Shown here in pieces: positions 1-9,702 of a stretch of DNA of 64,000 nt. The notes beneath the pieces were generated by a model. It saw nothing but the letters and a program-made list of their open reading frames with translations, was not told the origin of the DNA and searched no databases. The position numbers and the translations under genes were made by a program. Positions within the stretch are counted from its first letter, which is position 1. Every line of letters begins with the position of its first letter. Source of the DNA: Paenibacillus xylanexedens (lineage in GTDB: Bacteria; Bacillota; Bacilli; Paenibacillales; Paenibacillaceae); NCBI RefSeq assembly GCF_007680605.1, contig NZ_VEIO01000001.1, forward strand, positions 2,609,276 through 2,673,275. Reading direction: 5' to 3'.

Positions 1-835
1 TGCCTGATTTGTTCAATTGCAACACGGTTCCAGGCACGGCTTGTCCAACATTGGAAACAGATGAAGCTTCATTCGCCACCTGATCTGGATTGGCTGCTGC
101 CCAAACTTTAAATACCTGTTCATCCCACATCGTGAATGCACCCGAAAAAGGGACCAGACCACGAATCTGATTGAACAATTCACGGGATGTACGATTCCAG
201 TCCATCTTCTCGTCTTCCCGTGTCAGATTACGAGCATAGGAAGCTTCCTCATCATTCTGTGGAACAGCTGTCGTTTCGCCTGCGATGAGACGCGGCATCT
301 CCGCCTGGAGCAACTTGGAGCCGGCCTCACTCAATTTGGCAAACATCGTGCCGGATGTATCTTCATCCGTGATTGGTACTTCCACACGAGAGATCATATC
401 CCCGGTATCCAGACCTTCTGCCATATACATCAACGTGACCCCTGTGACGGATTCTCCGTTGATGATAGAACGTTGTATCGGAGCTCCTCCGCGATATTTA
501 GGCAGAAGAGACCCGTGTACGTTCACACAGCCGCGAACCGGCATATCTAACACCGCTTTGGGAAGAATCTGTCCAAATGCGGCAGTGACGATCAAATCCG
601 GTTTCCATTCCGCAAGGCGGGCTACCGCTTCCGGATCACGAAGTTTGACAGGCTGAAACACCGGCAGACCGTGGCGTTCAGCTGCGGCCTTGACCGGTGT
701 AGGTGTAAGCACTTTTTTTCTTCCCTGCGGTTTGTCCGGCTGTGTTACCACGCCTACCACACGGTATCCTTCCGCCATCAACATATCCAGAGAAGGAACG
801 GCGAATTCAGGTGTTCCCATAAAGACAATATTCAA
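1..835 (-). CDS. fmt: Methionyl-tRNA formyltransferase (partial, 3' end outside window)
   Basis: Transfers a formyl group from 10-formyl-THF to initiator Met-tRNA. About 278 N-terminal residues are present; the family is about 310-320 long, so only the end of the C-terminal tRNA-binding domain is missing. The N-terminus reads NIVFMGTPEFAVPSL, and the catalytic block NVHGSLLPKYRGGAPIQ, with the family's Asn and His, lies near 481-545. The start is a TTG at 835: AAGGAG sits just upstream and overlaps the stop codon of def, and no ATG in frame gives a full N-terminal strand. It is the last visible gene of the ylo-type operon and follows its functional partner def by 12 bases, as in many bacteria. 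Identity is secure; the TTG start is inferred from the ribosome binding site and family alignment. Confidence 0.95.
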   Translation of the reverse strand, partial: MNIVFMGTPEFAVPSLDMLMAEGYRVVGVVTQPDKPQGRKKVLTPTPVKAAAERHGLPVFQPVKLRDPEAVARLAEWKPDLIVTAAFGQILPKAVLDMPVRGCVNVHGSLLPKYRGGAPIQRSIINGESVTGVTLMYMAEGLDTGDMISRVEVPITDEDTSGTMFAKLSEAGSKLLQAEMPRLIAGETTAVPQNDEEASYARNLTREDEKMDWNRTSRELFNQIRGLVPFSGAFTMWDEQVFKVWAAANPDQVANEASSVSNVGQAVPGTVLQLNKSG

Positions 836-847
836 ATCGATCACTCC

Positions 848-1336
848 TTAATTGCGACGCGGTCCAGTTTGCTCTGGGGTAATTTCATATACTTTTTCAG
901 CGATATCTGTGAAGAGCACACCGTCCAAATGGTCAATTTCGTGCTGAAACGCACGGGACAACAGACCGCTACCTGTAATAATCAGTTCATTGCCTTCACG
1001 ATCCAGTCCTTTCACGGTAACCGTCTCAAAACGACGGACATCTCCGTTAATCCCTGGAATACTTAAGCAACCTTCAGGTCCGAACTGTTCTCCTTCACTG
1101 GAAATAATTTCCGGGTTAATCATTTTGATCAGCCCTTGCTCATCTCCTGCATCAATCACAATCAAACGTTTCAGAATGCCGACCTGCGGAGCCGCAAGAC
1201 CTACCCCTTCTGCGTCATACATTGTGTCTGCCATATCATCAAGCAGCTTTTGTACATTAGGTGTAACTTTGGTAACTTCCTTGGCTCTTTTGTGAAGCAC
1301 CTCATCTGGTTCTTTAACGATAATACGAATCGACAT
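848..1336 (-). CDS. def: Peptide deformylase
   Basis: Metalloenzyme that removes the N-formyl group from nascent proteins. The 162-residue protein has all three family motifs in order: GVGLAAPQ (about residues 45-52), EGCLS (about 90, metal-ligand Cys) and HEIDHLDG (about 132-139, two metal-ligand His and the catalytic Glu). The length fits a short, Fe/Zn-type def rather than the longer def2 form. ATG start preceded by AGGAAGG. It lies 128 bases after priA and directly before fmt, so the formylation and deformylation steps of translation initiation are co-expressed. Confidence 0.97.
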   Translation of the reverse strand: MSIRIIVKEPDEVLHKRAKEVTKVTPNVQKLLDDMADTMYDAEGVGLAAPQVGILKRLIVIDAGDEQGLIKMINPEIISSEGEQFGPEGCLSIPGINGDVRRFETVTVKGLDREGNELIITGSGLLSRAFQHEIDHLDGVLFTDIAEKVYEITPEQTGPRRN

Positions 1337-1464
1337 GTTGTAAGCACCTTCCTAATTCTCATCATAGTTTCTAGACAATATTCTCTATTTCGTTGTTGAT
1401 ATTAATCTATGTTTATACCGCTTGTTCACATCCACATTTTTCGCCTCAAAATGCTGTAAAATGT

Positions 1465-4014
1465 CTACATTAACATCTGCGGGTCTACATCAAGGCTAAT
1501 CAGCAGCTTCTGGGCCTGAACATCATCGTCCATGTGCCGGGCCGTTGCCAGAGCCAGACCGATGGCATCCACATCCCCACGCCATTTTATCATACATTGG
1601 AATCGGTATCTATTCTTGATCCTTGGAATTGGAGAAGCTACAGGGCCAAGCACATCAAAGGCTTCGTTACTGAAACGATCCAGACTGCCCAGCCATCCGG
1701 CAGCATTCGCCTTCTCTTTCAGCAATCGGGTATAGTTTTCAGCTAGTCGAATCAGAACAGGAAGTTGTTCGTGAGAGAACGTCACCAGAATCAGACGGCA
1801 GTAGGGAGGATACTGTAAATTTCTGCGGTGCAACAACTCTTCCTTCACAAAAGATACATAGTCATGCTGGCTTGCATGTCCGATGGAGTAATGCTCTGGC
1901 GTATAGGACTGCACAAATACTTCTCCCGGTAATTGATGACGGCCCGCCCGGCCTGCCACTTGTGTCAGCAGTTGGAAGGTTTTCTCGGCAGCACGGAAAT
2001 CAGGCAAGTTAAGCGCTGAATCCGCGGTGATGACTCCAACGAGCGTCACATCAGGGAAATCGAGCCCCTTGGCAACCATCTGGGTTCCAAGCAACACATC
2101 GGCTTTCTTCTCCCGGAACTGTTTTAACAGCTTCTCATGCGCGCCTTTCTCCGTCGTTGTATCCACATCCATACGGATTACCCGTATCCCTGGAAACAGC
2201 TTGGCCAGTTCCTCTTCAACCCGTTGTGTTCCTGTACCAAAGTAGCGAATATGCTCACTTCCACAATCCGGGCACGTTTCGGGCGCCGCTTCTGCATACC
2301 CGCAATAGTGACAGCGTAAATTGTTGGAACGCTGATGATATGTCAAAGAGATATCACATTCAGGACAGCCCGCCACATATCCACAGCTCCGGCACATCAC
2401 AAAGGTTGAATATCCGCGCCGATTCAGCAGTAGAACCGTCTGTTCTCCGCGCTCCAGGCGTTCTTCCAACCCTTTGTGTAATGCTCTGCTGAACATGGAA
2501 CGATTGCCATCCTTCAGTTCTTCACGCATATCGATGATTCGCACAGCTGGCAGATTGTTGCCAAGCGCCCTTGTAGGCATTTCAAGCAAGAGAGGAGCAA
2601 AATCATCATTGCTTTGCGAACGCGCAGCATAATAACTTTCCAGCGAAGGCGTGGCCGAACCCAGAACCACCACGGCCTGATGCTGTTGTGCTCTTTTGAC
2701 AGCCACATCACGCGCATGGTATTTCGGCGTTTCTTCCTGTTTATAGGAGGTCTCATGTTCTTCATCCATAATAATCAGTCCCAGACGGCTGAAGGGAGCG
2801 AACACCGCAGAACGCGCACCAATCGCTACCTTCACTTGACCTTCCCGAATTTTACGCCATTCATCATAACGTTCACCGCCGGAAAGACGGCTGTGCATGA
2901 CCGCAACCTGATCGCCAAAACGTCCTTTGAAACGCTCTACCATCTGTGGAGTAAGAGCAATTTCCGGCACCAGCACGATGGCCTGCCTGTCCTGATTGAT
3001 GCACTGCTGAATCGTCTGCAGATAAACCTCGGTTTTACCACTTCCGGTAACGCCATGTAACAAAAACACACCGTGACGCTGTTCCTGCAAACGCCCGTTG
3101 ATGCTGCCGAAAACCTTTTGCTGCTCCTCAGTCAGTGCCAGCGGTTCTGTGGGCTTAAAACGTCTGCCCTGATACGGATCACGGAAAACTTCCACGTCCT
3201 CTGTCACAACCAAACCCTTTTCCTCAAGTCCCTTAATCGTTGCCGCCGAAACTTGCAGCGTAGACAACACTTCCTTCAAAGGCATTGGTAGCAAATCCTT
3301 CATCTCCAGCAAAAAAGAAAGAATCTCCTTCTGCCGTTGAGCCTTTGCCGGGAACGAGGACAGTGCTTCTTCTGCAGCAGCGAAATCCACCGCCAGATTC
3401 ACAGATTTCATCGTTTTTTTATTCAGCTTATCCTTAATCGCTTGGCTTTCCAATAGTACACCGCTCAGTAACAGCTTCTTGATCATGGCTGCATGATTCG
3501 GGTACTTGCGGCTTAATTGCTGCAGGGGCACCTGTCCTCGGCTTTTGACAAAACGAATAATATCCTGCTGTACCTTCTCGGTTGTCGATTCCTCTCCCCA
3601 CACAAACAGAACATCCTCGTTTGAAGATTCATCTCCTGCATGTGCATCCAGTGCATCTCCTAGCGAAATGTAGCGCTCCGCTTTTCCTTTCAGCGCGGTT
3701 GGCACCATCACTTGCAAGGACAAAATCCGATTGCTCGCATATCGCTCGCTCATCCATTCTGCCAGCTCCACCAGATCCTTCGACAGTGGCGGCACGATAT
3801 CCAGCAGCTCCTGAATAGGCTTGAGTTTAAATGATTCTTCTCCCGTACGGGGAACCAGATCAACGACGAACCCTTGCACGGTGCGATGTCCAAAAGGTAC
3901 ACCTACCCTGCTTCCCACCTCAATCCATTCCTTCATGGAGTCGGGAACCAGATAATCAAAAGGCCGGTCGGTCTGCTTCACAGGCACATCGACAATGACC
4001 TTGGCAATCTCCAT
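1465..4014 (-). CDS. priA: Primosomal protein N' (replication restart helicase PriA)
   Basis: Superfamily 2 DNA helicase that recognises stalled forks and reloads the replisome. The 849-residue protein has an N-terminal DNA-binding domain, Walker A GVTGSGKTEVY (about residue 323), Walker B DEEH (about 416), and a zinc-binding insertion of four CxxC-type pairs (about 538-583: CRSC, CPEC, CHYC, CPDC). Motif VI-like VAGRAGR follows at about 685. Full length for the firmicute family. The start ATG lies 3 bases after the coaBC stop, with GGAGG inside the end of coaBC, so the two are translationally linked. Gene order coaBC-priA-def-fmt is conserved with B. subtilis. Confidence 0.97.
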   Translation of the reverse strand: MEIAKVIVDVPVKQTDRPFDYLVPDSMKEWIEVGSRVGVPFGHRTVQGFVVDLVPRTGEESFKLKPIQELLDIVPPLSKDLVELAEWMSERYASNRILSLQVMVPTALKGKAERYISLGDALDAHAGDESSNEDVLFVWGEESTTEKVQQDIIRFVKSRGQVPLQQLSRKYPNHAAMIKKLLLSGVLLESQAIKDKLNKKTMKSVNLAVDFAAAEEALSSFPAKAQRQKEILSFLLEMKDLLPMPLKEVLSTLQVSAATIKGLEEKGLVVTEDVEVFRDPYQGRRFKPTEPLALTEEQQKVFGSINGRLQEQRHGVFLLHGVTGSGKTEVYLQTIQQCINQDRQAIVLVPEIALTPQMVERFKGRFGDQVAVMHSRLSGGERYDEWRKIREGQVKVAIGARSAVFAPFSRLGLIIMDEEHETSYKQEETPKYHARDVAVKRAQQHQAVVVLGSATPSLESYYAARSQSNDDFAPLLLEMPTRALGNNLPAVRIIDMREELKDGNRSMFSRALHKGLEERLERGEQTVLLLNRRGYSTFVMCRSCGYVAGCPECDISLTYHQRSNNLRCHYCGYAEAAPETCPDCGSEHIRYFGTGTQRVEEELAKLFPGIRVIRMDVDTTTEKGAHEKLLKQFREKKADVLLGTQMVAKGLDFPDVTLVGVITADSALNLPDFRAAEKTFQLLTQVAGRAGRHQLPGEVFVQSYTPEHYSIGHASQHDYVSFVKEELLHRRNLQYPPYCRLILVTFSHEQLPVLIRLAENYTRLLKEKANAAGWLGSLDRFSNEAFDVLGPVASPIPRIKNRYRFQCMIKWRGDVDAIGLALATARHMDDDVQAQKLLISLDVDPQMLM

Positions 4015-4017
4015 CTT

Positions 4018-5274
4018 TTAATTCCTCCCGGCAATGCGCTCCGCCGCAATTCGGAGCAAACGATGTGCCACTTCTTCCTTGGACATCAGCTCAAGCTCCT
4101 CAACCAACCCATCACGGTCATAGATATGCACCGCGTTGGTGTCCGTTCCAAATCCTGCTCCCGAACGGGTGACATCATTGGCTACGATCAGATCACAATT
4201 TTTCCGTTCCAGTTTCTCACGTGCATACATTTCGAGCGACTGGGTCTCGGCAGCAAAACCAATCAAATACTGATGGGTCTTCCGTTTGCCCAGCGTCTCC
4301 AAAATATCTATATTTTTCACAAGTTCAAGCGACAACGTATCGCCCTTTTTCTTGATTTTTTCCATATAAACTTCTTTCGGGCGATAATCAGCGACGGCGG
4401 CTGCTTTAATGACGATATCCGCACCATCCCACTCCTGGGCTACTGCCTCATACATGTCCTGTGCAGACTGTACAGGTATGATTTCTACATTTTCTGGCGG
4501 CTGTGCCTGTGTGTTACCCGTAACAAGCTTCACATCAGCCCCCAGATCACGCGCTGCGGCGGCGATGGCAAATCCCATTTTCCCGGATGAATCATTCGTA
4601 ATATAACGAACCGGATCAATGCGCTCGATCGTACCGCCAGCGGTAACCACAACCTTTTTACCATCTAAAAGCAAATCTTTCCGTGGCATCCGGCCTTGTA
4701 ACGACTCCTGAATCCCTTCCCGCGCATCACGCTGCGCAAAAAAACGCTCCACCACATCCACAATGGTCTCCGGTTCTTCCAAACGCCCCTTGCCTACATA
4801 TCCGCAGGCCAGAAGCCCTTCACCGGGCTCAATCATTAACGTGCCCCGTTCAGCCAGCAGATTCATGTTGTGTTTCACCGCCGGATGGTCATACATGTGC
4901 ACATTCATGGCAGGAGCAATCATCACTGGTGCAGTCGTAGCAAGTAGTGTCGTAGTGAGCATATCGTCAGCCATCCCGTGTGCCATCTTGGCAATGACAT
5001 TCGCTGTTGCCGGAGCGACCAGCACCAGATCAGCCATGTCTGCGAGATTGATATGAGAAACAACCGCCGGTTCACGTTCATCGAATGTATCTGTATATAC
5101 TGCGTTTCGGGTCAACGTTTGCAGCGTTAATTCGGTAATAAACTGTGTCGCCGAAGCGGTCATAATGACGTGAACATCCGCTCCCTTTTGCACCAGTTTG
5201 CTGCATAATGTTGCTGCTTTATAAGCTGCTATGCCCCCTGTTACGCCAAGCACGATTTTTTTACCGTTCAACAT
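4018..5274 (-). CDS. coaBC: Bifunctional phosphopantothenoylcysteine decarboxylase / phosphopantothenate-cysteine ligase
   Basis: Two consecutive steps of coenzyme A synthesis. The N-terminal flavin-dependent decarboxylase half (about residues 1-180) shows GGIAAYKAA, the PAMN substrate motif and the ACGYVGKGRL flap with the catalytic Cys. The C-terminal ligase half (about 190-400) carries GGTIERIDPVRYI and AAVADYRP with the essential Lys nearby. At 418 residues it is normal for the fused bacterial enzyme. The ATG at 5274 is chosen over the in-frame TTG at 5280 because GGGGGA is properly spaced from the ATG. Upstream neighbour is rpoZ, downstream priA. Confidence 0.96.
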   Translation of the reverse strand: MLNGKKIVLGVTGGIAAYKAATLCSKLVQKGADVHVIMTASATQFITELTLQTLTRNAVYTDTFDEREPAVVSHINLADMADLVLVAPATANVIAKMAHGMADDMLTTTLLATTAPVMIAPAMNVHMYDHPAVKHNMNLLAERGTLMIEPGEGLLACGYVGKGRLEEPETIVDVVERFFAQRDAREGIQESLQGRMPRKDLLLDGKKVVVTAGGTIERIDPVRYITNDSSGKMGFAIAAAARDLGADVKLVTGNTQAQPPENVEIIPVQSAQDMYEAVAQEWDGADIVIKAAAVADYRPKEVYMEKIKKKGDTLSLELVKNIDILETLGKRKTHQYLIGFAAETQSLEMYAREKLERKNCDLIVANDVTRSGAGFGTDTNAVHIYDRDGLVEELELMSKEEVAHRLLRIAAERIAGRN

Positions 5275-5413
5275 GTTCAATATCCCCCGATAATGTTAAG
5301 ACATCAATACAAGTGTAAATACTAGTTCGGCTTATTCGTAAAAAAATAACAACCTTTCGGTTGTCAAAATGATTAGGCTATCGCCTTATGCAGTTGAAGA
5401 GCAGCCCGGAGGC

Positions 5414-5626
5414 TTACTCTTCTTCTTCGTCCTGCCCTTTGATCACAACAAGATGATCACCATAAATCTCTTCCAAAGCAACGCCAACCTGTTTATGGGA
5501 TTTTGCATTTCTTAGGTCGGACTTCTCACCTTCACGAAGCTGTCTCGCACGGCGGGAAGCAGCAACAACCAAGGAATACTTGCTGTCAACTTTGTTCATC
5601 ATTTCATCAATTGAAGGATACAGCAT
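5414..5626 (-). CDS. rpoZ: DNA-directed RNA polymerase omega subunit
   Basis: Small RNA polymerase assembly subunit, 70 residues. It begins MLYPSIDEMMNKVDSKYSL and holds the conserved core ASRRARQLREG followed by the basic segment, with an acidic tail (EDEEEE-like). An open frame extends 38 codons further upstream, but that extension is Cys/Arg-rich and unlike omega. The ATG at 5626 has AAAGAGGTG at good spacing and matches the family N-terminus. Located between gmk and coaBC as in B. subtilis. Confidence 0.96.
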   Translation of the reverse strand: MLYPSIDEMMNKVDSKYSLVVAASRRARQLREGEKSDLRNAKSHKQVGVALEEIYGDHLVVIKGQDEEEE

Positions 5627-5789
5627 ATTAACAAAACACCTCTTTGCTTTAGTATAATCACAAGTTGCCGCCGGACAGAACCTTATGTTGCGTGTCCTCA
5701 CGTACAGGAAGCAGTCCAGAATGAACATCAACCTTAACATGATATGACAACTGCCCCATGAATATCGCTGTACGCGGCGGCAAAAGAGA

Positions 5790-6362
5790 TTATTTATTGA
5801 TCTTACAATGTTCGGCGATAATGATGCTTTCTATTCGTTTGCAAGCCGAATCAATCTCATCATTAACCACGGCATAGTCATAATGCTCTAGCAGATTGAT
5901 CTCATCGACTGCTACAGACATCCGGTGATCAATCGTCGCTTGACTTTCCGTGCCCCGTCCTTGAATACGATCCTTCAACTCATCCAAAGAAGGAGGAAGC
6001 AGGAAGACAAAAATCCCCTCAGGGAATTTCTCCTTCACTTTAAGTGCACCCTGAACCTCAATCTCCAGAATAATATCTCGGCCTTCGTTGATCGTTCTCT
6101 CCACAAAATCACGCGGAGTGCCGTAATAATTGCCTACATACTCTGCATGTTCCAGCAGTTGATCCTCGGCAATCATTCTCAGAAACTCATCATGAGAGTG
6201 AAAAAAATAGTTTACTCCATGCTCTTCACCCAAACGTGGCTGACGAGTGGTTGCTGAAACCGAATAAGTCAGATTCGGCACTCGTTGGCGCAACGCACTG
6301 CATACTGTACCCTTCCCGACCCCGGATGGGCCGGACAACACTATCAGTAATCCCTTAGACAT
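5790..6362 (-). CDS. gmk: Guanylate kinase
   Basis: Phosphorylates GMP/dGMP to the diphosphate with ATP. The 190-residue protein shows the P-loop [10 protein letters not shown] (residues 9-18), followed by the GMP-binding and lid segments ([29 protein letters not shown]). The open frame continues upstream for 32 codons into the end of remA, but [14 protein letters not shown] is the normal family N-terminus and is preceded by GGAGTG, so the ATG at 6362 is used. It starts 13 bases after remA. Confidence 0.97.
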   Translation of the reverse strand: MSKGLLIVLSGPSGVGKGTVCSALRQRVPNLTYSVSATTRQPRLGEEHGVNYFFHSHDEFLRMIAEDQLLEHAEYVGNYYGTPRDFVERTINEGRDIILEIEVQGALKVKEKFPEGIFVFLLPPSLDELKDRIQGRGTESQATIDHRMSVAVDEINLLEHYDYAVVNDEIDSACKRIESIIIAEHCKINK

Positions 6363-6375
6363 ATTACACTCCATT

Positions 6376-6636
6376 TTATTCGTCGTTATCATCATCTTTC
6401 GAGGAAAGACGATGGGCGACCGTTTCAGGCTGAACTGCAGACAGAATAACATGATCACTATCCGTAATAATTACGGCACGTGTACGTCTTCCATACGTTG
6501 CATCAATCAGCATGTGACGATCTCTAGCCTCTTGTATAATTCTCTTGATCGGCGCCGATTCCGGACTCACGATGGATATAATCCGGTTCGCCGATACGAT
6601 GTTACCGAATCCAATGTTAATGAGTTTGATTGCCAT
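6376..6636 (-). CDS. remA: RemA family regulator (DUF370)
   Basis: In B. subtilis RemA is a DNA-binding activator of biofilm matrix and osmoprotection genes. This 86-residue protein begins [14 protein letters not shown] and has the conserved AIIKR-like IKRIIQEA segment and the [13 protein letters not shown] core. The ATG at 6636 is preceded by GGGGGAAG; an upstream in-frame ATG would add eight atypical residues. It sits between yicC and gmk exactly as ylzA/remA does in B. subtilis, which supports orthology. Confidence 0.93.
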   Translation of the reverse strand: MAIKLINIGFGNIVSANRIISIVSPESAPIKRIIQEARDRHMLIDATYGRRTRAVIITDSDHVILSAVQPETVAHRLSSKDDDNDE

Positions 6637-6687
6637 AATCAGGTTCTTCCCCCTATACATGCGACTCTTTTGCCGAAATTTAGCCGT

Positions 6688-7587
6688 TCATTCGATGTTC
6701 GCCGCTTGCTCACGAATCTTCTCCAGCTCCGCTTTCATCTCGACAACACGGTTCACCAGAGCCAAGTGGTTGGCTTTTGATCCAATCGTATTAACCTCGC
6801 GATTCATCTCCTGAATCAGGAAGTCCAACTTGCGGCCTACCGAATCCTCGCTCTTCAACAATTCTCTACATTGTCCAAAGTGGCTAAGTAAACGCGTAAG
6901 CTCCTCTTCAATGTTGGAACGATCAGCAAAGACTGCGATTTCCATACCCAATTTATGCTCATCAAAAGGGAAAGAGCCGTCCTCCTGCAACTCCGTAAGA
7001 CGCTGTCTCAACTTATTGCGATAATCACTCACCACAGTAGGCGCAAGTGCAAGCATCTCGGTGTGTAGTGACTCCAGACGGGTGATCCGTCGCTCCAGAT
7101 CATTGGCCAGATGAAGACCTTCACGAGCGCGCATCTGCTCCAAACTGGACAGAGCTTCGTTTAATCCAGCCTGCAGAACCTGCTCCCATTCGTATTTTTG
7201 TTCCTCCTGAACGGGGCTTGTCCCATCCGGTTGAACCATGACATCCGGCAGACCCAGCATATCCACAATACTTGGCTTGCCCTGCATTCCAAATTGAGAT
7301 TCAAGCCGCTCTGCAGCCTGCAGATAGGCCCTGACCGCCTGCTCATTCAGAACAGCGGGGAGAGCCTGGTCTTCCTCTTTTTCTTTCATTACATAAACAT
7401 CAATCCGCCCACGCTTCAAGCGGCCCTGTACGATCTTTCTCAAACCATCTTCATAATACGTCCACTCTCTCGGCAGACGCATCATCACTTCGCAATAACG
7501 ATGATTGACTGATTTGATCTCCAATTGTACCTTGTAGCCGCCAAAATGAAAGGCGGATTGACCGTATCCGGTCATACTGAATGACAT
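6688..7587 (-). CDS. YicC/YloC family endoribonuclease
   Basis: A 299-residue protein starting MSFSMTGYGQ, the hallmark N-terminus of the YicC family, with the IEIKSVNHRY-like segment, MRLPREW, and the C-terminal LDFLIQEMNREVNTIGSKA block that is the most conserved part. E. coli YicC is described as an endoribonuclease linked to small-RNA turnover; the role of the Bacillus orthologue YloC is less clear. The start is uncertain: GTG 7596, ATG 7593 and ATG 7587 are all in frame. The ATG at 7587 is preferred because GGATG is about 8 bases upstream and it gives the family N-terminus. First conserved gene of the ylo block, 19 bases after the yitJ-like gene. Confidence 0.92.
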   Translation of the reverse strand: MSFSMTGYGQSAFHFGGYKVQLEIKSVNHRYCEVMMRLPREWTYYEDGLRKIVQGRLKRGRIDVYVMKEKEEDQALPAVLNEQAVRAYLQAAERLESQFGMQGKPSIVDMLGLPDVMVQPDGTSPVQEEQKYEWEQVLQAGLNEALSSLEQMRAREGLHLANDLERRITRLESLHTEMLALAPTVVSDYRNKLRQRLTELQEDGSFPFDEHKLGMEIAVFADRSNIEEELTRLLSHFGQCRELLKSEDSVGRKLDFLIQEMNREVNTIGSKANHLALVNRVVEMKAELEKIREQAANIE

Positions 7588-7606
7588 CGGCATCACATCC
7601 GTTTTA

Positions 7607-9496
7607 CTATTGTAATTGATTATTAGGGTTGAAACAAGTAGGACATTGATGCTCCGATTTCTCCCAGACGTATTGAGTCAGTTCTGCCGTCATGCCATAG
7701 AACATAAACGGAGTCATCAGATAGATGCCCTTGAAGTGCTCTGTAGCTACATCCAGTAGTTCTTTTGCAATCGTCACTCCCATGGCACGGCCCTCTTCAC
7801 CTTCCAGTCCTGCCATCCGTGAACGCACTTCATCGGAAAGCTGGATACCTGGAACCTCATTGTGCAAATACTCTGCGTTTCGGCCGCTTGCGAGCGGCAT
7901 AATACCGACAAAAATAGGAATGTCCAGATGTTTGGTTGCCTCACGCATCTCAACGATCAATTTCGGATCATACACCGGCTGAGTCATAATATAGTCTGCC
8001 CCGGAGGCAATTTTCTTCTCAAGCCTTTGTACCGCTTTGTCCAGATGTTTTACGTTCGGGTTAAAGGCCGCTCCAATAACAAAGCCGGCTTTCTGTTTCA
8101 ACGGTTTACCCGAGAAGGCCACACCATCATTCAGCTGTTTAATCATTCGTATGATTTCAAACGATGTTAGATCGTACACGGAGCTTGAACCGGGCAAGTC
8201 ACCAAACCTTGCAGGGTCGCCCGTAACGGCGAGCACATGGTTAATGCCGAGTGCATCAAATCCCATCATATGGGACTGAGTTCCGATCAAGTTACGGTCA
8301 CGGCAGGCAATATGCACAAGTGCACGAAGTCCTGTGCGATCCTGCACCAGATGTCCGAGTGCCATATTACTCATACGTGTTACAGCGAGGGAGTTGTCAG
8401 CAAGCGTAAGGGCATCCGCTCCAGCCGCCCTAAGTGTTTCGGCACCCTTCATAAATTTTGCAATGTCCAGATCACGCGGGGGATCAAGCTCTACAATGAC
8501 CGTGTGACGTTGTTTGACCAGATCCACAATCGTTGGCTGGCCTCCGCGTCCTGCTCGTTCATCCACATGTTCATGAAGCACGATACGTGGCGCTGCTTCC
8601 GCAGAATCAGGTTCAGCAATCGGCAGTGGTACGTATTCCGCGAGCGCTTGTTTAATCGAAGTAATATGATCCGGCGTTGTACCGCAGCAACCGCCGATAA
8701 TACGCGCACCAAGATCCGCAAACTGTATTGCAGTCTGACCGAAGTACTCCGGTGTTGCACCGTAACGGAACTGACCATCCACATAGTCCGCCGCACCCGC
8801 ATTCGGATATACAGACATCGGAACACCGACACGTCCAGAAACGGTTTCCATCGCGCGCATGATCCCGTTCGGACCAGACCTGCAATTGAAACCGATGACG
8901 TCAGCACCCTGTTCGCGCATGATACGAAATGCTTCAGGCATCGTATAACCATCAAGCGTATGACCTACATCCTCTACAGCGAATTGCCCAATCACAGGCA
9001 GGTCGCTTAGCTTGCGGGCCTGCAAAAGAGCGATATCCATCTCTTCGATATCATAGAACGTTTCAAGCAGAATGCCATCTACGCCTTCGTCCAGTAACGC
9101 AAAAATCTGCTGTTGATAGAAGCGTTTCAATTCACTAGTAGACACATTTGTCCGTTTGCCGCCGCGGATAGAACCTACTGCACCCAGAACGTAACCCTCT
9201 GCCCCTGCTACTTCTTTCGCGATGCGTACGCCCGCACGGTTCACATCCTCCACCTTGGACTCTAGTCCAAATTTGGACAATTTGTCAAAGTTGGCCGAGT
9301 ACGTATTGGTCTCGAATATATCCGTGCCTGCATCACGGTAACGGCGATGTACATCAGCCACAACTTCAGGTGAAATCAAGTTCAACTCTTCGTAAGATAT
9401 CCCTACCGGAAATCCCATTTGATATAGAAATGTCCCCATGGCCCCATCCCCAACAAGAACACGTTGCTTCATCGCTGTACGTAAATCTGCCTTCAT
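7607..9496 (-). CDS. yitJ: Bifunctional homocysteine S-methyltransferase / 5,10-methylenetetrahydrofolate reductase (YitJ-like)
   Basis: A 629-residue fusion. The N-terminal half (about residues 1-300) is a zinc-dependent homocysteine methyltransferase: VGDGAMGTFLYQMG start, GFNCRSGP (about 205) and GGCCGTTPDH (about 268), which supply the Zn-binding Cys ligands. The C-terminal half (about 325-610) is a MetF-like reductase barrel with ELDPPRD, LAVTGDPARFGDLPG and GAAFNPN. It should reduce methylene-THF and supply methyl groups for methionine. In Bacillus the homologue is preceded by a SAM (S-box) riboswitch; the 235 bases upstream here do not show one. It is likely the first gene of the operon continuing into yicC (19-base gap). 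ATG start after a G-rich site. Confidence 0.93.
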   Translation of the reverse strand: MKADLRTAMKQRVLVGDGAMGTFLYQMGFPVGISYEELNLISPEVVADVHRRYRDAGTDIFETNTYSANFDKLSKFGLESKVEDVNRAGVRIAKEVAGAEGYVLGAVGSIRGGKRTNVSTSELKRFYQQQIFALLDEGVDGILLETFYDIEEMDIALLQARKLSDLPVIGQFAVEDVGHTLDGYTMPEAFRIMREQGADVIGFNCRSGPNGIMRAMETVSGRVGVPMSVYPNAGAADYVDGQFRYGATPEYFGQTAIQFADLGARIIGGCCGTTPDHITSIKQALAEYVPLPIAEPDSAEAAPRIVLHEHVDERAGRGGQPTIVDLVKQRHTVIVELDPPRDLDIAKFMKGAETLRAAGADALTLADNSLAVTRMSNMALGHLVQDRTGLRALVHIACRDRNLIGTQSHMMGFDALGINHVLAVTGDPARFGDLPGSSSVYDLTSFEIIRMIKQLNDGVAFSGKPLKQKAGFVIGAAFNPNVKHLDKAVQRLEKKIASGADYIMTQPVYDPKLIVEMREATKHLDIPIFVGIMPLASGRNAEYLHNEVPGIQLSDEVRSRMAGLEGEEGRAMGVTIAKELLDVATEHFKGIYLMTPFMFYGMTAELTQYVWEKSEHQCPTCFNPNNQLQ

Positions 9497-9586
9497 CCCA
9501 TTTCCCCCCGCCTGACTGTGATCGTTTTCATACTAATGTAACACAAAAAATGCTTAAAAACGAAGAAAAACACAGGTATTTACTGT

Positions 9587-9607
9587 ATGTCCGACTCCAG
9601 TGGACAT
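9587..9607. promoter_or_regulatory. Interrupted inverted repeat upstream of the yitJ-like gene
   Basis: The arms ATGTCC-ACT and AGT-GGACAT form a near-perfect 9-bp dyad with one bulged base and a two-base centre, about 90 bases upstream of the methionine/folate fusion gene. It could be a repressor site or part of an untranslated-region hairpin; no known motif was recognised. Confidence 0.3.
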
Positions 9608-9674
9608 TCCTGCGAAATATGTACTGAATTCGTCCTTTATGACCGGACAACTCGTAACAGATTATCTGCTTTGG

Positions 9675-9702
9675 ACAAAAAAAGAGGCCCTGCAGGCCTC
9701 TT
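9675..9702 (-). terminator. Rho-independent terminator of dapF
   Basis: On the minus strand AAGAGGCC pairs with GGCCTCTT across a 5-base loop and is followed by a run of seven T. It lies about 30 bases after dapF and separates it from the yitJ-headed operon. Confidence 0.9.

Noticed and set aside
3874..4590. Long plus-strand open frame (238 codons) opposite coaBC and priA
   Set aside because: It is antisense to two secure genes, has a Cys/His/Phe-rich composition with no motif, and no ribosome site. It is a consequence of codon use in the real genes.
5627..5740. Upstream extension of rpoZ
   Set aside because: The extra 38 residues are Cys/Arg-rich and have no family match; the internal ATG at 5626 has a clear ribosome site.
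8237..9010. Plus-strand open frame of 257 codons within the yitJ-like gene
   Set aside because: Antisense to a full-length, motif-complete enzyme; composition (Arg/Thr/Cys-rich) is not protein-like and no homology pattern is visible.
9497..9674. SAM (S-box) riboswitch before the yitJ-like gene
   Set aside because: No terminator hairpin, no conserved S-box core or kink-turn sequence could be found in this space.
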